A DNA stretch of 64,000 bases from Combretum micranthum (GCA_024138025.1 JAMXBD010000583.1:186001-250000), one strand, 5' to 3'. Positions 47,517 to 60,215 are shown, numbered from the stretch's first letter. Numbers and translations: made by a program. The notes: generated from the sequence alone by a model not told the origin.

Positions 47517-49133
47517 ACAAGGGAAAAAACATCAAGTTATAAGTCTCATTTCAACCTTCATAAAGGGTTATAAAGATCGTGAAGCAATTTAATTGAATAA
47601 TATACTAACCATTTATGCTTAAAATCAATTGAGTAACCCTTATTAGGTTCCTTAAATCAATTCCAAATCTAGATTCTTAGGTTAAATAACAATAAGATTA
47701 ATTTACTCAGATTTGGCAAAGAAAGCCAAGCAAGGTAACAAATCAAAAAGTAAGAGATCAAAGCTCGACACTAAAATCAAAATAACCTACTTAGCAGTAT
47801 ATTTCAAATCAAATGTGAGCTGTAAACAATAATTGCTTGAGTATCATCTTAAAGTTCTTCCTAAACTGCAAAATTTGCTTAAATGGAAAATTTTTGTCAA
47901 AATTTTGTTTATTTTCATCTATTCGGTCATTTCATGTCATGCAATCAATTTATTTAATTCCTTCTAAAACTTTGTAGCTCTTTGTAACATAACCACTTCG
48001 TACTTAAAGATAGACATTGTCTTCAATGTCTGAACAATATACGAAACAAGGAAAAATAAATTCAATCAAACATATTGATATGAAGTACAAGAAAGTAAAG
48101 GTTAAAGCTGTCCTGTTAAAAACTTGACATTTAGAGACCGAATCTTGCACTTTTAGCATTGAGAATCATCATTCATTGTTATGCTGTGCATAAGAAACTG
48201 AAGATAATGAGAAAGAGATGTAGAGTGAGAAGTTAGATTAGATATGAAGAAGTTAGCGAGAATATTAACAAGAAATTAGATTAGTAAACTAAGATATAGA
48301 GATAGACTTAAGGAAAGTCTCCACAAAAGAATATTACAAAAATAATCTTACTTTCAAAGTTCAAATAAAAGAAAAAGAAAAATAGACATCATCAATCAAT
48401 CATTCTTTAAGACTTCAGCTCTATGGATTTTTCACTACTTTCATTGTCTTGACGTCTTGCACTCTCATCATCATTGACAGTCTTGCTACTCCATGAATCA
48501 TCATCATCATCATCACTATCAGTAGTGATAGTACCATCTTCAGTACTACTTGATCCACTAGAGCTTTCGGTAACAGTAAGAGCTTTAGTAGTGGGTCAAC
48601 TTTACAAATCTAGAGCAATAATTTGAGTTTATGATGGATGTGGTCTGAAGCTTTTCTTAGATAAACCTAAGTCATAGGGTGAGATGAAACATCAAGTGAA
48701 ACAATAGATAAGATATGAGGCTGTAGAGGTTCCTAAATTATAGCATGAAATAGGGGAAGTGTAGCAGTTGAAGATGTATGTCCTAATTCAAAGCATGAAG
48801 GAAGTTTCTCATCAGTGTCATCAATAAGAGTTTTAAAGCCACTTTTTATCATGATGGAGATGAGACTCAAAAGAGTTCAGTCTAGCTAGTCTTTTTATGC
48901 TTCTCCTTAAGCTCAGCTATTTCTCACTTGTGTTTTTCTTTCAACTCTATTATCTATTTTCAAGAAAAATGAAGTTTGTAGCTGAATAATTTAAAGTAGG
49001 TGGCTTAGAAGAACTAGCTATTCCTTGTGCTATGTGGTTTAAATAATGAGTATAAAGACTAATCTAGTTAGATTAACTATGTAATTCTAGCACGAGTAAC
49101 CTTAGCACATGTTATACTAAGATTGAGTAGAGT
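47517..49133. other. Unassigned region with acidic coding remnant
   Basis: No intact gene. On the minus strand 48590-48410 encodes a Ser/Asp-rich tail (TTDSDDDDDDSW followed by SARRQDNESSEKS) in one frame, so it may be the end of a decayed retroelement or host protein. No other domain was recognised. Confidence 0.35.
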
Positions 49134-52100
49134 TGTCACGCTCCATAGGGTACCCTATACGTCTAACAGTCCGCCACATACCATATAAGATTCCCGAATT
49201 ACCGCCTTAGTCCTTCGAAAGCCTCATATAGATGTAAGGCGTACCTTTACGACAATAAAGTACAAGTCCAATGGAGATAAAAGCTTAACTTGACATACAT
49301 TAGCAGTAGGATATAACTCATGAGACATAATTAAATATTACATTTACTAAGGGACATTCCCCCGCAAAAGAATAGTTAATGGCCTTATACAGTTATCCAA
49401 AGTCTTAAAAGTTTCCTATGGAAGTCTAAACAGAAATTCAACTTCTAAAGGAAACTCCTAGCTCCTGTACCTGTACAGCCGGGTCATGCTGCCTGTATAG
49501 CCGGGTCATGCTGCCTAAGCCACAAATGGGGTAGCTGCAAAAGGAAGGAACTGTAGGGACGTAAGCTAACTAGCTTAGTGAGTGAATTCTTCCACAATAA
49601 CATTCATTTCACAACAATTCAAACAAGTGATTTAAACAAGCAAGTGTATGCATCAAACACAGGAAACAACATACATATGACTATCCGGAAATCATATGTG
49701 GATGGACTTGCGCCCTCCATCCCGGGTTAGCAGATTAACGAATACTGCGATACTAACTTTATGCCTTTTATGGTTCACGGGTAACCTACAATTTTTTCGT
49801 TTCTGGATCACATTAACCAACCAATTTTAATCTCGTTTATGGATCACGATTAACCCACCAATTTTATCTCGTTTATGGATCACGATTAACCAACCAATGC
49901 TAATGCTCCTTCCTATTATGATATGCATATGTCAAATTTGGCATTAGTCCGAATAGTTGATTAAGTCATTTTATTTAGGCGATCAAACAATTTCTCAAAC
50001 AATCCATCATAACTAACTACACAACCAGAATTTATCACCCGGTTTCGATATTCTTATTTTGAGTTCTCACATCATCATCAACATACAATTTCCCATTATT
50101 CCCCATCATTCATATTCCATTCATTTGGCCTACCTTCTAGTGCACTAATTAACAAGCACATACAATAAATGAATCGGGAAGAGAAACCCACTCCGCCATA
50201 GGTTTGCCGACCTTCTAGTAATAATAATCTGGAGGTAAAGATTCAACGTCCTCGGGTTCACCTATTCACATAAGAAATACCCTAGTAAGTATTCTACCAT
50301 CTAAGGATACTAAAACTCTAAGAAAACTTAGTGAAATGAAATTTGCGTCATTTTTGAAGTCCCGATTTAAAATGGCTATAACTTAGTCGTTTTAAGTCGG
50401 AATTTCGCAAATTTTATATCGATTTCTATTTACTTCGAAAGAGCTTTCTAAATATGAATTTTAAATCAAGTTTTGAAAATATCTAAGCCTCATAAATGAA
50501 GGATCAGTTCTGTACAGTGGTTATGTTGATTCCGAAAATGCGATTTCCATGAATCCTCTTGAGATTCCAAAGTGAAAAATGAAACTAAATACCATGGTGA
50601 TGAATTTCTCTATCATGAATGTCATGATATGAACTCTTAAGTGCCTAAGTTCTTATAGATTTTTGGATTAAAAGAATTTAGATAACCTTTTTCTTGAAAA
50701 ACCCTTTCATGCTTTTGTTTAACAAGTAAGTTTGCTACACTTGGTCACACTTACTTATTCCAAGGATTTTTCTTAGGAAAATTCTATTTATTATAAGGAA
50801 AATTTTACCCTTATATTAATTATATCCTAAGGCCTTTATTTCTTTAATAAAATCTTTATTTGTAAACTTTTAAGTGAGTCTTACCCTAGGGTAGTTCCAA
50901 AAATCCGAATTTAGTAAAATCTATTTTTAAGTTGATTCACTTAAGAAAAATATATTTTATACTTAGAACTTTAAGTATTCATTTTACCTATACCCTAAGA
51001 ACTTCATTTATTTAAGAAAATACCATTTTTGAAGTTGGAAAACTAGTGTTTTCTAACCAACTATTCATTATTACGAATTTTACATACAAGACTTTTAACT
51101 CAAAACTTCTATTGGATTTCATCTCTTGATTTAAATATTTCCTTTGGTAAAAACTCATTTAAACTCAAGAAAAATATCATCAAACATCATTTATCACCCA
51201 TAGGCTTCATTTTTATTGTAAAATACATGTTTAGAAGTTGGTAAAAGGGTTTAAGGTTTCTCAAGTCATCCGAATTTACTCTAGCTCATTTCTTGAAAGT
51301 GTTTTCCTTTTTGGTTTCATTAACTCATCTACCTATAGATCTATATGCTAGCAAAGTTATCTAGTCAAGACAAAAGCACTGAAGACCATTAATGCACATA
51401 AACTCAAAATAAAGATGAGATCTTATATGCCTACATGAATATGAGTAGTAAAATGGTAGATCTACTATATCAAGTGCTTAAATAGGTTTTGAAAACATAA
51501 AAACTACATTTTTATAAAACATCTTTTGTTCAAAACACTTTTTGATGAATGATCATAAAGCTTATGGCATGAAAGCTCCTTTAAATGCTAGATCCACTTT
51601 GTAATGGTTTGGTATTCTTGTATTGATATTTCCTAGTCCCTAGCACAAGATCATGGGGACCTTTGGTTGGAAATATCCAAGAATATCCTTGCCATTACAA
51701 GGATCTAAAGATAAGGAAGTAAGGTTCTTTTACTTTAAGGTAAAAATAGAAGACAATAGAAGGAAAAAGAAAGTTGTGTGTGTGTGTGTGTGTATGAGCT
51801 ATATAGCTCACGGCATAGGGGAAAAAAAAGAGAGGAATGAGAGCTTCTTTTACCTTTTGGAAAGTTTGAAAATGAAAGAATGAAGAAAGAGAGAGAAAAT
51901 GTAGTTTATATAGAAAATGAAATTAGGTTAAATGTGATAGAATAAATAAAAAAATTTATGCAATGGAGCTCCATGGGGGGGATTCACGCTGGCACTATTG
52001 AAGGAGAGGGGGGGAGGGGGGAAGGGGTGGGGAGGTGGGAGAATTTGATTTTTATTTAATTATTTTGATTGATTTGCACATCAAAGGTCATAAATTATAA

Positions 52101-52634
52101 TAATTACTTTGAGACAATTGAGTCTTGGAAAAGAAAGTTTGATTGAGTGATTGAAAGGTTGTAAGAATAGGGTGTACTTATGAGTAGTAATAGGTTGTAC
52201 TTGTGAATAGTAATGAATAGTAATTAAGACAACTTAATTACCGGTAGTAAGAAAATACGAATAAAAAGCTATAACTGTATTTTTCATAAACCGAAAAATT
52301 ATGAAATTCATATTTTTGAAATCCTTATTTTATTTCGATTCAAATGAGTATTCACAAGTAAATTTTTGAAATTCTAGTTCTGGGGCACGTTTTTCTATAA
52401 TGGGTCTGGAAGACCCGGAATTGAAATTTTCTCAAAATCTGATCTTTTCTTGGTTTGAAATATAATCAAGAACTATTCCTAGTTAAATTTTCTCATAAAA
52501 GTTTCTTAGTTGAAAACCGAGGAAAAGTCGGATTTATGGTTTCTAGTGCTCACTCCAGACTTAAGCTATTCCGGTTTAGGGTTTTGGTTTCCGGTTCTTG
52601 AGTTATCTTGATTGCTTGAAAAACCGAGTTTACA
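49134..52634 (-). repeat. Family-1 solo LTR (3.5 kb), perfect TSD
   Basis: Starts TGTCACGCTCC and ends AGTTTACA, flanked by AGAGT (49129-49133) and AGAGT (52635-52639), a perfect 5-bp target duplication. Sense is minus, with TATATAAAC as TATA box near 51910. It has three tandem units around TTTATGGATCACGATTA (49790-49905), a (GT)n run at about 51775-51793, a G-rich stretch near 52000-52040, and a GGGACATTCCCCC hairpin at 49351-49363. No gag/pol. Confidence 0.92.
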
Positions 52635-52803
52635 AGAGTAATATATGTAATGGTTGTTGAGGCTACTAAATGGTGTAAGAAGACGAAAGCTAAGCAACAT
52701 AGCTTAAATGAATGAGAACCATGAAATTGAATTTTTGTTAAGTACCATTCATGATTTGTTTGCTTATCCTAAAAGCTTTGCTCTTGTTTATGTCCAAATT
52801 TAT

Positions 52804-52843
52804 TTTCCTTGAGGATAAATAAAAGCTTAAGTGTGGGGGAATT
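52804..52843 (+). promoter_or_regulatory. Tat/Athila-type polypurine tract
   Basis: CCTTGAGGATAAATAAAAGC followed by TTAAGTGTGGGGGAATT, then TGATAAC. This matches the conserved end of the internal region in plant Tat/Athila elements (CTTGAGGACAAGCAAA...GTGTGGGGGAATTTGATAA). No pol remains upstream, because the solo LTR ends at 52634. Confidence 0.6.
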
Positions 52844-54289
52844 TGATAACTCATATTTATCCGATTCCAATCATGGGGATTTGTGCTCATTTTACTTGAA
52901 TATTTAAGGAAATCCCCATAAATTGGACTATTATTGCTTAATTGTTGTTTTTCAATTCCTTTGAGCTTAAAAGAAGGATTCCAGTTTATTTGATAAAAAA
53001 TTAGAGCAAAACAACAAAAACATGGAATCCTAGCATAAATCACACTTGTGATCCTAAGTTATGATTCACATTGAAGAAGTTCAAATATTGCATGTGATTG
53101 AAGCTAACGGAAACTTCAAGATTTGAACACAGAGCCAACTACGACATCAACCACACTCGCGATTGGCCCTATAGTTAACACGGTAGCTAAGCGAGAACAA
53201 AGATGAAATTATACACAGAGTCAATAACAGTAAGAATCAAGCTCGCAACTGCATCCACAGATGAGCCTTTGTCCCATGTACGTTATTTCTAATAAAGTTT
53301 GTTACAATAAATCTATTGCGTCAGCATTGTAATCTTTATTTATTCTATATCTGTTGTTAATAAATCGACTTGTATAGTATTGTGGAGAGGTGTGTAAAAT
53401 AGTGTACATAAGAGAATATTTGTTTGTTGTAACTAATAAGAGAGGGAATTTTAGTGAGAGAAACTTTTGCTAGGTTTCAAGAATTTTATATCAACTCAAG
53501 AGCTAATTTCGAGTTCAATTTGCAAGGATTCATGTGCTCATAAGCATTTCTTATCTTCATTTATCATTATTTCTCTGAATTAATGCTTATATTGATGAAT
53601 CTCATTGAGAAATAATTGTTCTAAGCTTAGATTTTTTTATCCAAGGCTTGATTCATGTAATTCCACTTGTGCATTTATTATACATTGTTAAATACTTGTT
53701 TTTAATATCTTGAATTGTGTTTTCTTGAATTTATGTGTGTGCACCATGTAAGTTCATGTGAGATTTCAACTAAATAGATTGAGAAATCATTAAGTTGTAA
53801 CCAATTGAGAGAGACACAAAGAGAAATTGTAAATTGAAAATACCAATTTGAAATTAGTAAGTTGAAAATTAGTGGTAAGAAGTTGGAAAAGTTTAGGTGA
53901 CAAAAGTGTAAATCCATGTATTTACCAATAAAAGGGCTAGAATGTGTAATCGAGATTGAAAATAGTAGGTCTAGGCAACACTATTGACTACTTTTGAAAA
54001 TGTTTGATCCAAAAAAATGAAAACATTAAAACAAAAAAGAAGTAATCTTTACTAACATTTTATTGATTTTCTATTGTGTATCATCAATTAAAACTCTTAG
54101 AGTATGGATCTTTTTCATGGGTGTGTTCTATATTATGATTTCATGAGGATATTGTCAAAAAAGTTTTGATCTTTGAGATTGAATAGATATGTTGTTTTGT
54201 TTGATTTATCATGGGACTAGTAAATGTGATGGGATTTGTTTGTCGATACCTAAAATTAATAATTTTGTCATTTATGTGTTTACTCAAAT
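52844..54289 (+). repeat. Tat/Athila-like 3' LTR and unassigned AT-rich DNA
   Basis: The LTR begins TGATAACTCATATTTATC at 52844. I could not find its 3' end or target duplication; about 53.4-53.7 kb looks like transcribed LTR leader. Short ORFs here (52738-53043 and 53702-53917, both minus) have no recognisable domain. Confidence 0.4.
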
Positions 54290-54586
54290 CGGTGAGAGAG
54301 AGAGAGAAGAACAAGAAGAAGAGGAAGAAGTAGGAAAAGAGAGAGGAAAGTAAAAAAAAAACAAAAACAAAAACAAAAAAAATTAAAAAAAAAAGCTAAT
54401 TAGGACATGGAAATTCATTTTTATTTAGGTTCTCTTTCCATGTCATCTTTTAATAGGAGAAATGACCGGATTTCAGCCAAAAGTATTGCACATGAAACAA
54501 TTATAAGTTTGGGTATTGTTATGATCCAAATTTTTTTGAAAAGTATTATTGTATTACAAACTAAAAAGTTTAGATACCATGAATAA
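54290..54586. repeat. Terminal region resembling the ZIP-intron transposon arm
   Basis: Same order of elements as the right arm at 9360-9663: a purine tract (GAGAGAGAGAGAAG..., 54296-54350), GGAAAGTAAAAA, an A-rich stretch, then, in reverse complement, TTTTATTCATGGTATCTAAACTTTTT against TTTTATTAGTAGTACCTAAACTTTTT in the intron element. An inner palindrome GACATGGAAA/TTTCCATGTC spans 54405-54459. Its right end abuts the broken gypsy RT at 54587. A matching left arm was not found. Confidence 0.4.
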
Positions 54587-55432
54587 AACGTATCCCCCAA
54601 ATAGCATCACCATAAACTCACAATGGTCTTCCTATGCTTAAAAGGCTGTCAACATCCTTAAGTATCCTTCTTATTTGATGGTAGCTAACTCTTGAATCCA
54701 ATTTTAAAAATGTCATAGTTCTACGTAATTCATCTGATAATTCATCAACTGTTGGAATAAAAACCCATCTTTAATACTTGTCTAATTAAGAGCTCTACAA
54801 ATCACTCAAAAGGTACATAAGTCATCTTTCTTTTTTAGTATCAAGACTAGTGAAGAATATTGACTTATACTATTCTGAATTAGCCTTTGCTTCATCATGT
54901 CCTGTACTTGTTTCTCAATTTTGGTCTTTTGACAATGTGGATACAAATAAGGTTTCACATTGGTTGCTTTCAAACATTAACTAAATGAATTCTATGTTAA
55001 ATCTCTCTAAAGGGTAGCAATGATGAAGGTAGCTAAAATATCTAAGGATATTTACCTAATACTCCTTTAATAAGAGTATAGTTGATAGTTGTTACTGTGG
55101 AAACACTTGTCTAAGCTACCAATTGATAACATGTGGCCACAACATCAACTTGTATTAATCTCTTCAACTAATAATGAGCCATATGGCCACCTTACTCAAT
55201 TTGTCTCTAAAAAGGCATACCGATTGACCCAAATGAGATATTATAATCAATGGTAACCAGTCCAATTTCATAAAGTCATTGTATACCGAAAACAAAGCCA
55301 GTACCTCACATTGGTGCCACATATAAAGGAGTCATAAAATTAAACCCCTATATTACCATGCCAACATCTTGACATGGACCCTCAGTATGTAATTTCTATC
55401 CATTCCCCATCATTACTTAAAATGAGGGAGAT
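54587..55432 (-). pseudogene. Gypsy protease-RT relic (older element)
   Basis: On the minus strand, the protease C-terminal part (TPLYVAPM, FVFGIQWLYEIGLVTIDYN; family VLGIQWL..LGPV..DY) lies at 55340-55225. RT follows at 54975-54587: VKPYLYPHCQKTKIEKQVQD, YSSLVLILKKKDD, RALN, and at the left edge EDHCEFMVMLFG, the [10 protein letters not shown] block. Many stops and frame changes. It is cut at 54587 by transposon-like sequence and at 55433 by the LTR of a younger gypsy element. The order of events is inferred from interruption. Confidence 0.75.
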
Positions 55433-55875
55433 TGTTAGGGTCCAGCCTCTACTTACTCGACCTACACCTACTAAAACAATATAACCCTAATTAATATTTA
55501 TCAAACTATTTTGGAACCTTCATCACTTTATGTCTCTTCTCCAAAGGTAGGTAAAACACTCACTTTCTCTCTCGTTCTTTCTCTGAAATTAGGGTTGCTA
55601 TTCTTTTTTTTTTTTTTTTTGTATCTACAAGTTGTGTTGAGCTTAATCGAGTTGTTCAAGCTCCTAATCTCACAAGTGACTCTAATATTTCAGTAAATTG
55701 AGGGATTGCCCTATTCTTTTCATCTATTCGATATTTATACATGTACATGAGATCTATTACAATTTCTATTGCTTAACCATTTCTACAACTATAATTTGTT
55801 ATATTGTGTTGTTGATTAGTTAAAATTATCAACTAATCCATGGCAGTTCTTGTTCCTTGCACATGGGTTGTAACA
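55433..55875 (-). repeat. 3' LTR (443 bp) of a small gypsy element
   Basis: In sense (minus): TGTTACAACCC...GGACCCTAACA, with TGTTA/TAACA inverted ends. It is preceded by polypurine-like AAGGAAGAGAGAAAT (55876-55890). Its left 0.2 kb matches 63802-64000 as a direct repeat (AGCC..TACT.A, TATGYCTCTTCTCCAAAG..., then a T-rich stretch), so those are the two LTRs of one element. Confidence 0.8.
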
Positions 55876-56699
55876 ATTTCTCTCTTCCTTGAAATAAACC
55901 TTGTCCTTAAAGTCGAAAATTATGTTGCATTGATTGTGTTTGTTGAAACATAGTCAAGCCATGAAAATATTGAATATGAGATGCTTAGCTTCAACATAAG
56001 AATGTTCGATAACTTATTTAAAGACTAAGATAAGAAATTGTTGATGTATTATGATTTTTGCTAGCAACTCCAATTGAAAAATAATACCTTCAATTCATAT
56101 AAGCCGAATATGTACTGTATAGAAAATATCTGGCCACCACAAAAAATAACCTCGATGAATCGATCTATGTTTGTAACATAGTAAGTTCACAAACATCAGT
56201 TCTCCAGATTATAGTACAACTTAGTCTAAAGCTCATGTATTAACTTCTTCATCCTAACTTGGAATTTCACTCATTTAACTTCTGTATTGCTTTTCTTTAT
56301 TAGTTATATTCTAAAAAAAATTGAGTGTAGGACTAAATGTCCAAATCCCATTCCATACCTTATATTCTAATAATGGCGATGATGAGAGGATAGGATATAG
56401 GAAACGATGGCTACCTAACTTATGCTGAAAAGCAAAATTGCTAGTGGTAATCATAATTTGATGAAAAAATTCCTCTCAAGCCAACCCATCAAAATTAGAA
56501 ATAAATGGCAATGATGATAATAAGAATAATGATAATTGTTAGCTATCCATACTACTAAGTGTGTAGGTAGTAAGTACTATAGGAATGACAATAGATCCTA
56601 AAGCTAACTCAAAAAAACTCTAGCAAGCTTTACTTCTTGATCCTCGCCTATTGGTGTTGTTCTTATAACATCTAATTCATTAACAATTAGATAATCCCA
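55876..56699 (-). pseudogene. 3' internal end of the small gypsy element
   Basis: Next to the LTR the minus strand encodes a short remnant (LKDKVYFKEER-like, about 55915-55885), the usual last residues of gypsy pol before the polypurine tract. The rest, up to the Sirevirus insertion at 56700, has stops and no recognised domain. With 62744-63801 the internal region totals only about 1.9 kb, so most of pol is missing. Confidence 0.5.
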
Positions 56700-58298
56700 T
56701 GTTGGTTTATCTCAAATGATGATTTTGATGATAACAAAAAGGAGTAAATAATTACTAACATATTCATTAAGTGTGCAAGGATTTAATATAATCAAAGTGG
56801 TTTACAATGACTTAAGAGAATGATTTCAAAGGAGACTCCATGCAAAGAATACTTTAGAAAGTGTTTGGAGAAGATTTCAAGAACAAATGAGCTGTCAGAA
56901 GGTTAATCAGAAGGTTCTCCGCTGGCTTTTTAAACTATCAGAAGGTTCATCAGAAGGTACATCAGAAGGTGAACTGCAACAAAAAAAAAATGACGAGTTT
57001 TAGCTCCAGATTCGAATTTACTTTTTAGATTTAATATGTTGAAGACCCAGCTCCAAAGATTGAGTATATTTGGGTAATATACTCAATGTGTTCCACAAAG
57101 TTGGTTCAATATCCATGGGGATTCGAATTTCATCAGATTAAAGTTCATTTTTTTGAGAAAATTTTGTTTTGACAGCAAGGAAAAACAATGTGACTTACAA
57201 GGATCCATCTTCAACAGTTTATTCAAGTTTTAGTTTGAAATATGGAAAACATGATCCAAATATGCAAGGAACTTGTCTGATGATTATTTGTCCATACAAG
57301 GAAGTCGAAATTTATGGAAAATACGATCTTTTTGTTGCATGAATAGTACTGGACGAAGGAACAAGTTAACAACGGTGATTTCAAATTCGAATTTCAAGTT
57401 CAAGATAATTATACAAGTTGTTGGAGATTTAAACTTATCCATTGGAGCAAGAATTTCGAGATTACAATAACAAGATCTCAAGTTATTCAAAATTTGCAAT
57501 TTTTGAAGAAAGAGATAAGCTAATATTACGCACAAAATAAGGAGCAAAGTTTATCCAATTGATTTCCTAGCCGTTGGAAGATACAAGGATAAGTACTCAC
57601 CCAAGACAGAAAAGAAAGCACAATCACATGAAAAAGAAGAGAAAACAAAGAGCCACGAATTTCTTTCAATTTGAGCAAAATTACTATCATTCTATTTGTC
57701 TTCTTTGTTCGAAAAATTTGAGGACCCATACTTTATTCCTCTGATTTGTTGTTACACATTTAGTGTGAGTTGAGAGTTACAAGTAGGCTTAGTTGATTGA
57801 TTGATTGTGAGAATCAAGCTAAGTGAATTGTAGCCAAAGTTGGCAAAACTTCTTGTAACTTTTGATTTGATTGGATAGTGAACACAACCGGTGAGGAATA
57901 CCGGGACCCGGCTTGGAGCTGGAAGAGAGGATTGACGCTCGAGGCGGAACCTCTATATATCGCTTTGCACTCTCTACTCCTTATCTCTCTTTAATTTCGT
58001 GATTTATTATTGATGTTGTATATGTGTGATATATGCTCAGAAGGTTAATCAGAGAGTAAATCATTCATATTTTTCTTACTCAGAGAGTTAAGCAGAAGGT
58101 TTCTAAGTGTGAAAGTCTTGAATCACTTTTGATCCGAATTTTTGCTTAAAGCTTTTATTTGTTAAGATTATTGTCTTAAGAAAGTTTTAAAGCCATTTTA
58201 GTTGAATAACCAAGTGGTGTGAAATTTATTCAAAATTTTGAAAAGTAAATTTTATAACCAATTCACCCCCCCTCTTGGTTATCTTTTCGGGACCAACA
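56700..58298 (+). repeat. Copia 5' LTR (1.6 kb)
   Basis: TGTTGGTTTATCTC...GGGACCAACA. It is a direct repeat of 61135-62743 with few differences (for example, extra TCAGAAGGTTAA units near 56895-56920). It contains TATA box CTCTATATATCGC at about 57950 and clustered CAGAAGGTTCAT/CAGAAGGTACAT units at 56890-56970. Confidence 0.93.
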
Positions 58299-58300
58299 AT

Positions 58301-58312
58301 TGGTATCAGAGC
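58301..58312 (+). promoter_or_regulatory. Copia primer binding site (tRNA-iMet)
   Basis: TGGTATCAGAGC, two bases after the 5' LTR end, a perfect match to the plant initiator-Met tRNA 3' end complement. Confidence 0.95.
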
Positions 58313-58407
58313 GGGCTCAATTTTTAGAAAGAGTTTTTTTTTAAAATTTTGATAACTACAATTGATATCCGAGCTAAACTCTTTTCATATTGAGTGATCC
58401 TTGAACA

Positions 58408-59791
58408 ATGGTTGACAATAATGTTGCAATTGATAGAGCACCATTCTTTGATGGCATGAATTATCCTTATTGGAAAATGAGAATGGAGACATACATCAAA
58501 GCTAATGATTTTGATTCATGGCAGGTCATCTTGCTTGGAGACACACAAGTCACTATGAATGGCGATGGGCATATAACTCTGATCAAAAGAAAGCCATTGA
58601 GAAAAACAACAAGGCTAAGAATCTTCTTTTAACTACCATTGCATCATCTGAATTTTATTTATTTTCTTCATGTAGCACTGCTAAACAAATATGGGATACT
58701 CTTAGTGAAACATATGAAGGAACAAGAACAATAAAAGATACTAAAATCAATGCACTTTTGCAAAGATATGAGTTATTCAAGTTTAAACCTAATGAGAAAG
58801 TTAAGGATGCATTTGATAGATTTGTTGCTATTACTAATGAGCTAGCTTCTCTTGGAAAGAAGTTAGAAGAATCTGATCTTGTCAGGAAAATTCTAAGAAT
58901 CCTACCGAAATCTTGGGATGCCAAGAAGACAGCAATAGAGGAAGCCAATGATCTTAGCACTCTCTCCTTAAGCCAACTCAAAGAAAAGTTGATGGCATAT
59001 CAATCTCACATAGATGTGACAGAAGAGTGAAGGAAGCAAAAAGAAACGGCTTTCAAAACAGAAAAGTGGATGATGACTCAGATTCTGATTCTAGTAGTGA
59101 TGAAGACGAGGAAGTCAACTCATTAGTTCGACATCTCAACAAAATTCTAAAGAAACAAGGTAAGAAAACTGTTAAGTATAAGAAATATTGCTCCACTTGT
59201 GATGTAGGAAAAGGTTACAAAGAGAAAGAAAAGAAGAAGGAGAAAAAGGAAGTGGTGTGCTATGAATGCAAGAAGCCGGGCCATATTAAGTATGAATGCC
59301 CTGTGCTTATGAAGAAGATTAAAAAGCATAAGAAGAAGCATAGATCATTACTTGCCACATGGAGTGATTTAGACGAGTCAGAAACTAAATCAGAAAGTAC
59401 AAGTGAAGATGAAGAAGAAGCCAATTTGTGCTTGATGGCTACATCTAAGGTAAACTTCGAATCCGAAACTGAAATGAATGATAATGAGATGTATATTGAG
59501 ATGAAAAAGCTCTTAAAGGCTCTTAAAAAGGCTGATTTGAAGAATTCAAAACTAGATGCCGAAAATAAAGCTTTGAAAAATGAAAAAGATGTTTTGAAAC
59601 AAATAAATAAATTGCTTGTTGATGAGAATGATATTTTGAAAAATGATAATGAAAAATTGTTTGTCAAATCTGATGTTTTGAAGAAAGAGAATGATGTTTT
59701 GAAGAATGAGATTAAAGATTTAAAAGGAAGAGTAGAAGATTTGTCACAATCTATTGAAAGCACTTTTAGTAAGTTTAATGAAAGTGATTAG
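58408..59791 (+). pseudogene. Copia gag (UBN2-type) with two frameshifts
   Basis: Capsid/nucleocapsid precursor. From ATG 58408: FFDGMNYPYWKMRMETYIKA (58450-58510), the N-terminal copia gag motif. A frameshift near 58560-58600 moves to the frame of 58518-59030, with WDTLSETYEGT, KINALLQRYELFKF, LVRKILRILPKSW and LKEKLMAYQSH, matching Sirevirus gag. Just after the stop at 59028-59030 the reading continues in a third frame (to 59791): an acidic Ser/Asp patch, a CYECKKPGHIKYEC zinc knuckle (59259-59300) and a long Lys/Asn/Glu-rich coiled coil with LKNE/LKKEND repeats. Low divergence suggests a recent loss of function, or errors. Minus ORFs at 58655-58981 and 59260-59763 are shadows. Confidence 0.9.
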
Positions 59792-59825
59792 AAGTTAAAC
59801 ATGCTTATAAGTAGTTAAAGACCAT

Positions 59826-60215
59826 CATTTATTAAGCATGGACTTGGATATGAACATGAAAATTCGACAAATATTTGTAAAAGCAAATGAATCTGGGAAT
59901 GAATAAGCTACTGTACAATCTGTTAAGAGTAAGAACAGTAATGTCAGAGGCTACATCAGAAGGTATGCTCAACAAAATTATCCTATCAGAAGGTATGGCA
60001 GAGGGTACAGGTATGCATATAATAATTAACCAAGACAAAATTATTATCAAAAGGTAAATCAAAGGAACAATACACATCCATATGCATGTTCATTTTGTAA
60101 TAGAATAGGTCATATAGAAAAATATTGTTTTTACAAAAGAAACAAGCTTAGTGATCAACAAGGAAACAAATTTTTCAATGGACCCAAACTTGTATGGGTT
60201 CGTAAAGAAGTTTAA
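59826..60215 (+). pseudogene. Copia gag C-terminal zinc knuckle region
   Basis: Broken continuation of gag. An Arg/Tyr/Gly-rich patch (GYIRRYAQQNYPIRRYGRGY, about 59950-60010) precedes a second knuckle CSFCNRIGHIEKYC (60090-60132), then KLVWVRKEV and a stop at 60213-60215. The knuckle plus K.VWV.K end is typical of Sirevirus gag just before protease. Stops at about 59904 and 60027 break it. Pol would start here but is missing. Confidence 0.75.

Noticed and set aside
57273..57547. Short ORFs on both strands, repeated at 61706-61980
   Set aside because: They are in the copia LTRs; the duplication is explained by the LTR pair, not by a conserved gene.
59260..59763. Minus-strand ORF of 167 codons
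   Set aside because: It is antisense to the Lys/Glu-rich coiled-coil part of copia gag, which naturally gives Phe/Ser-rich open antisense frames.
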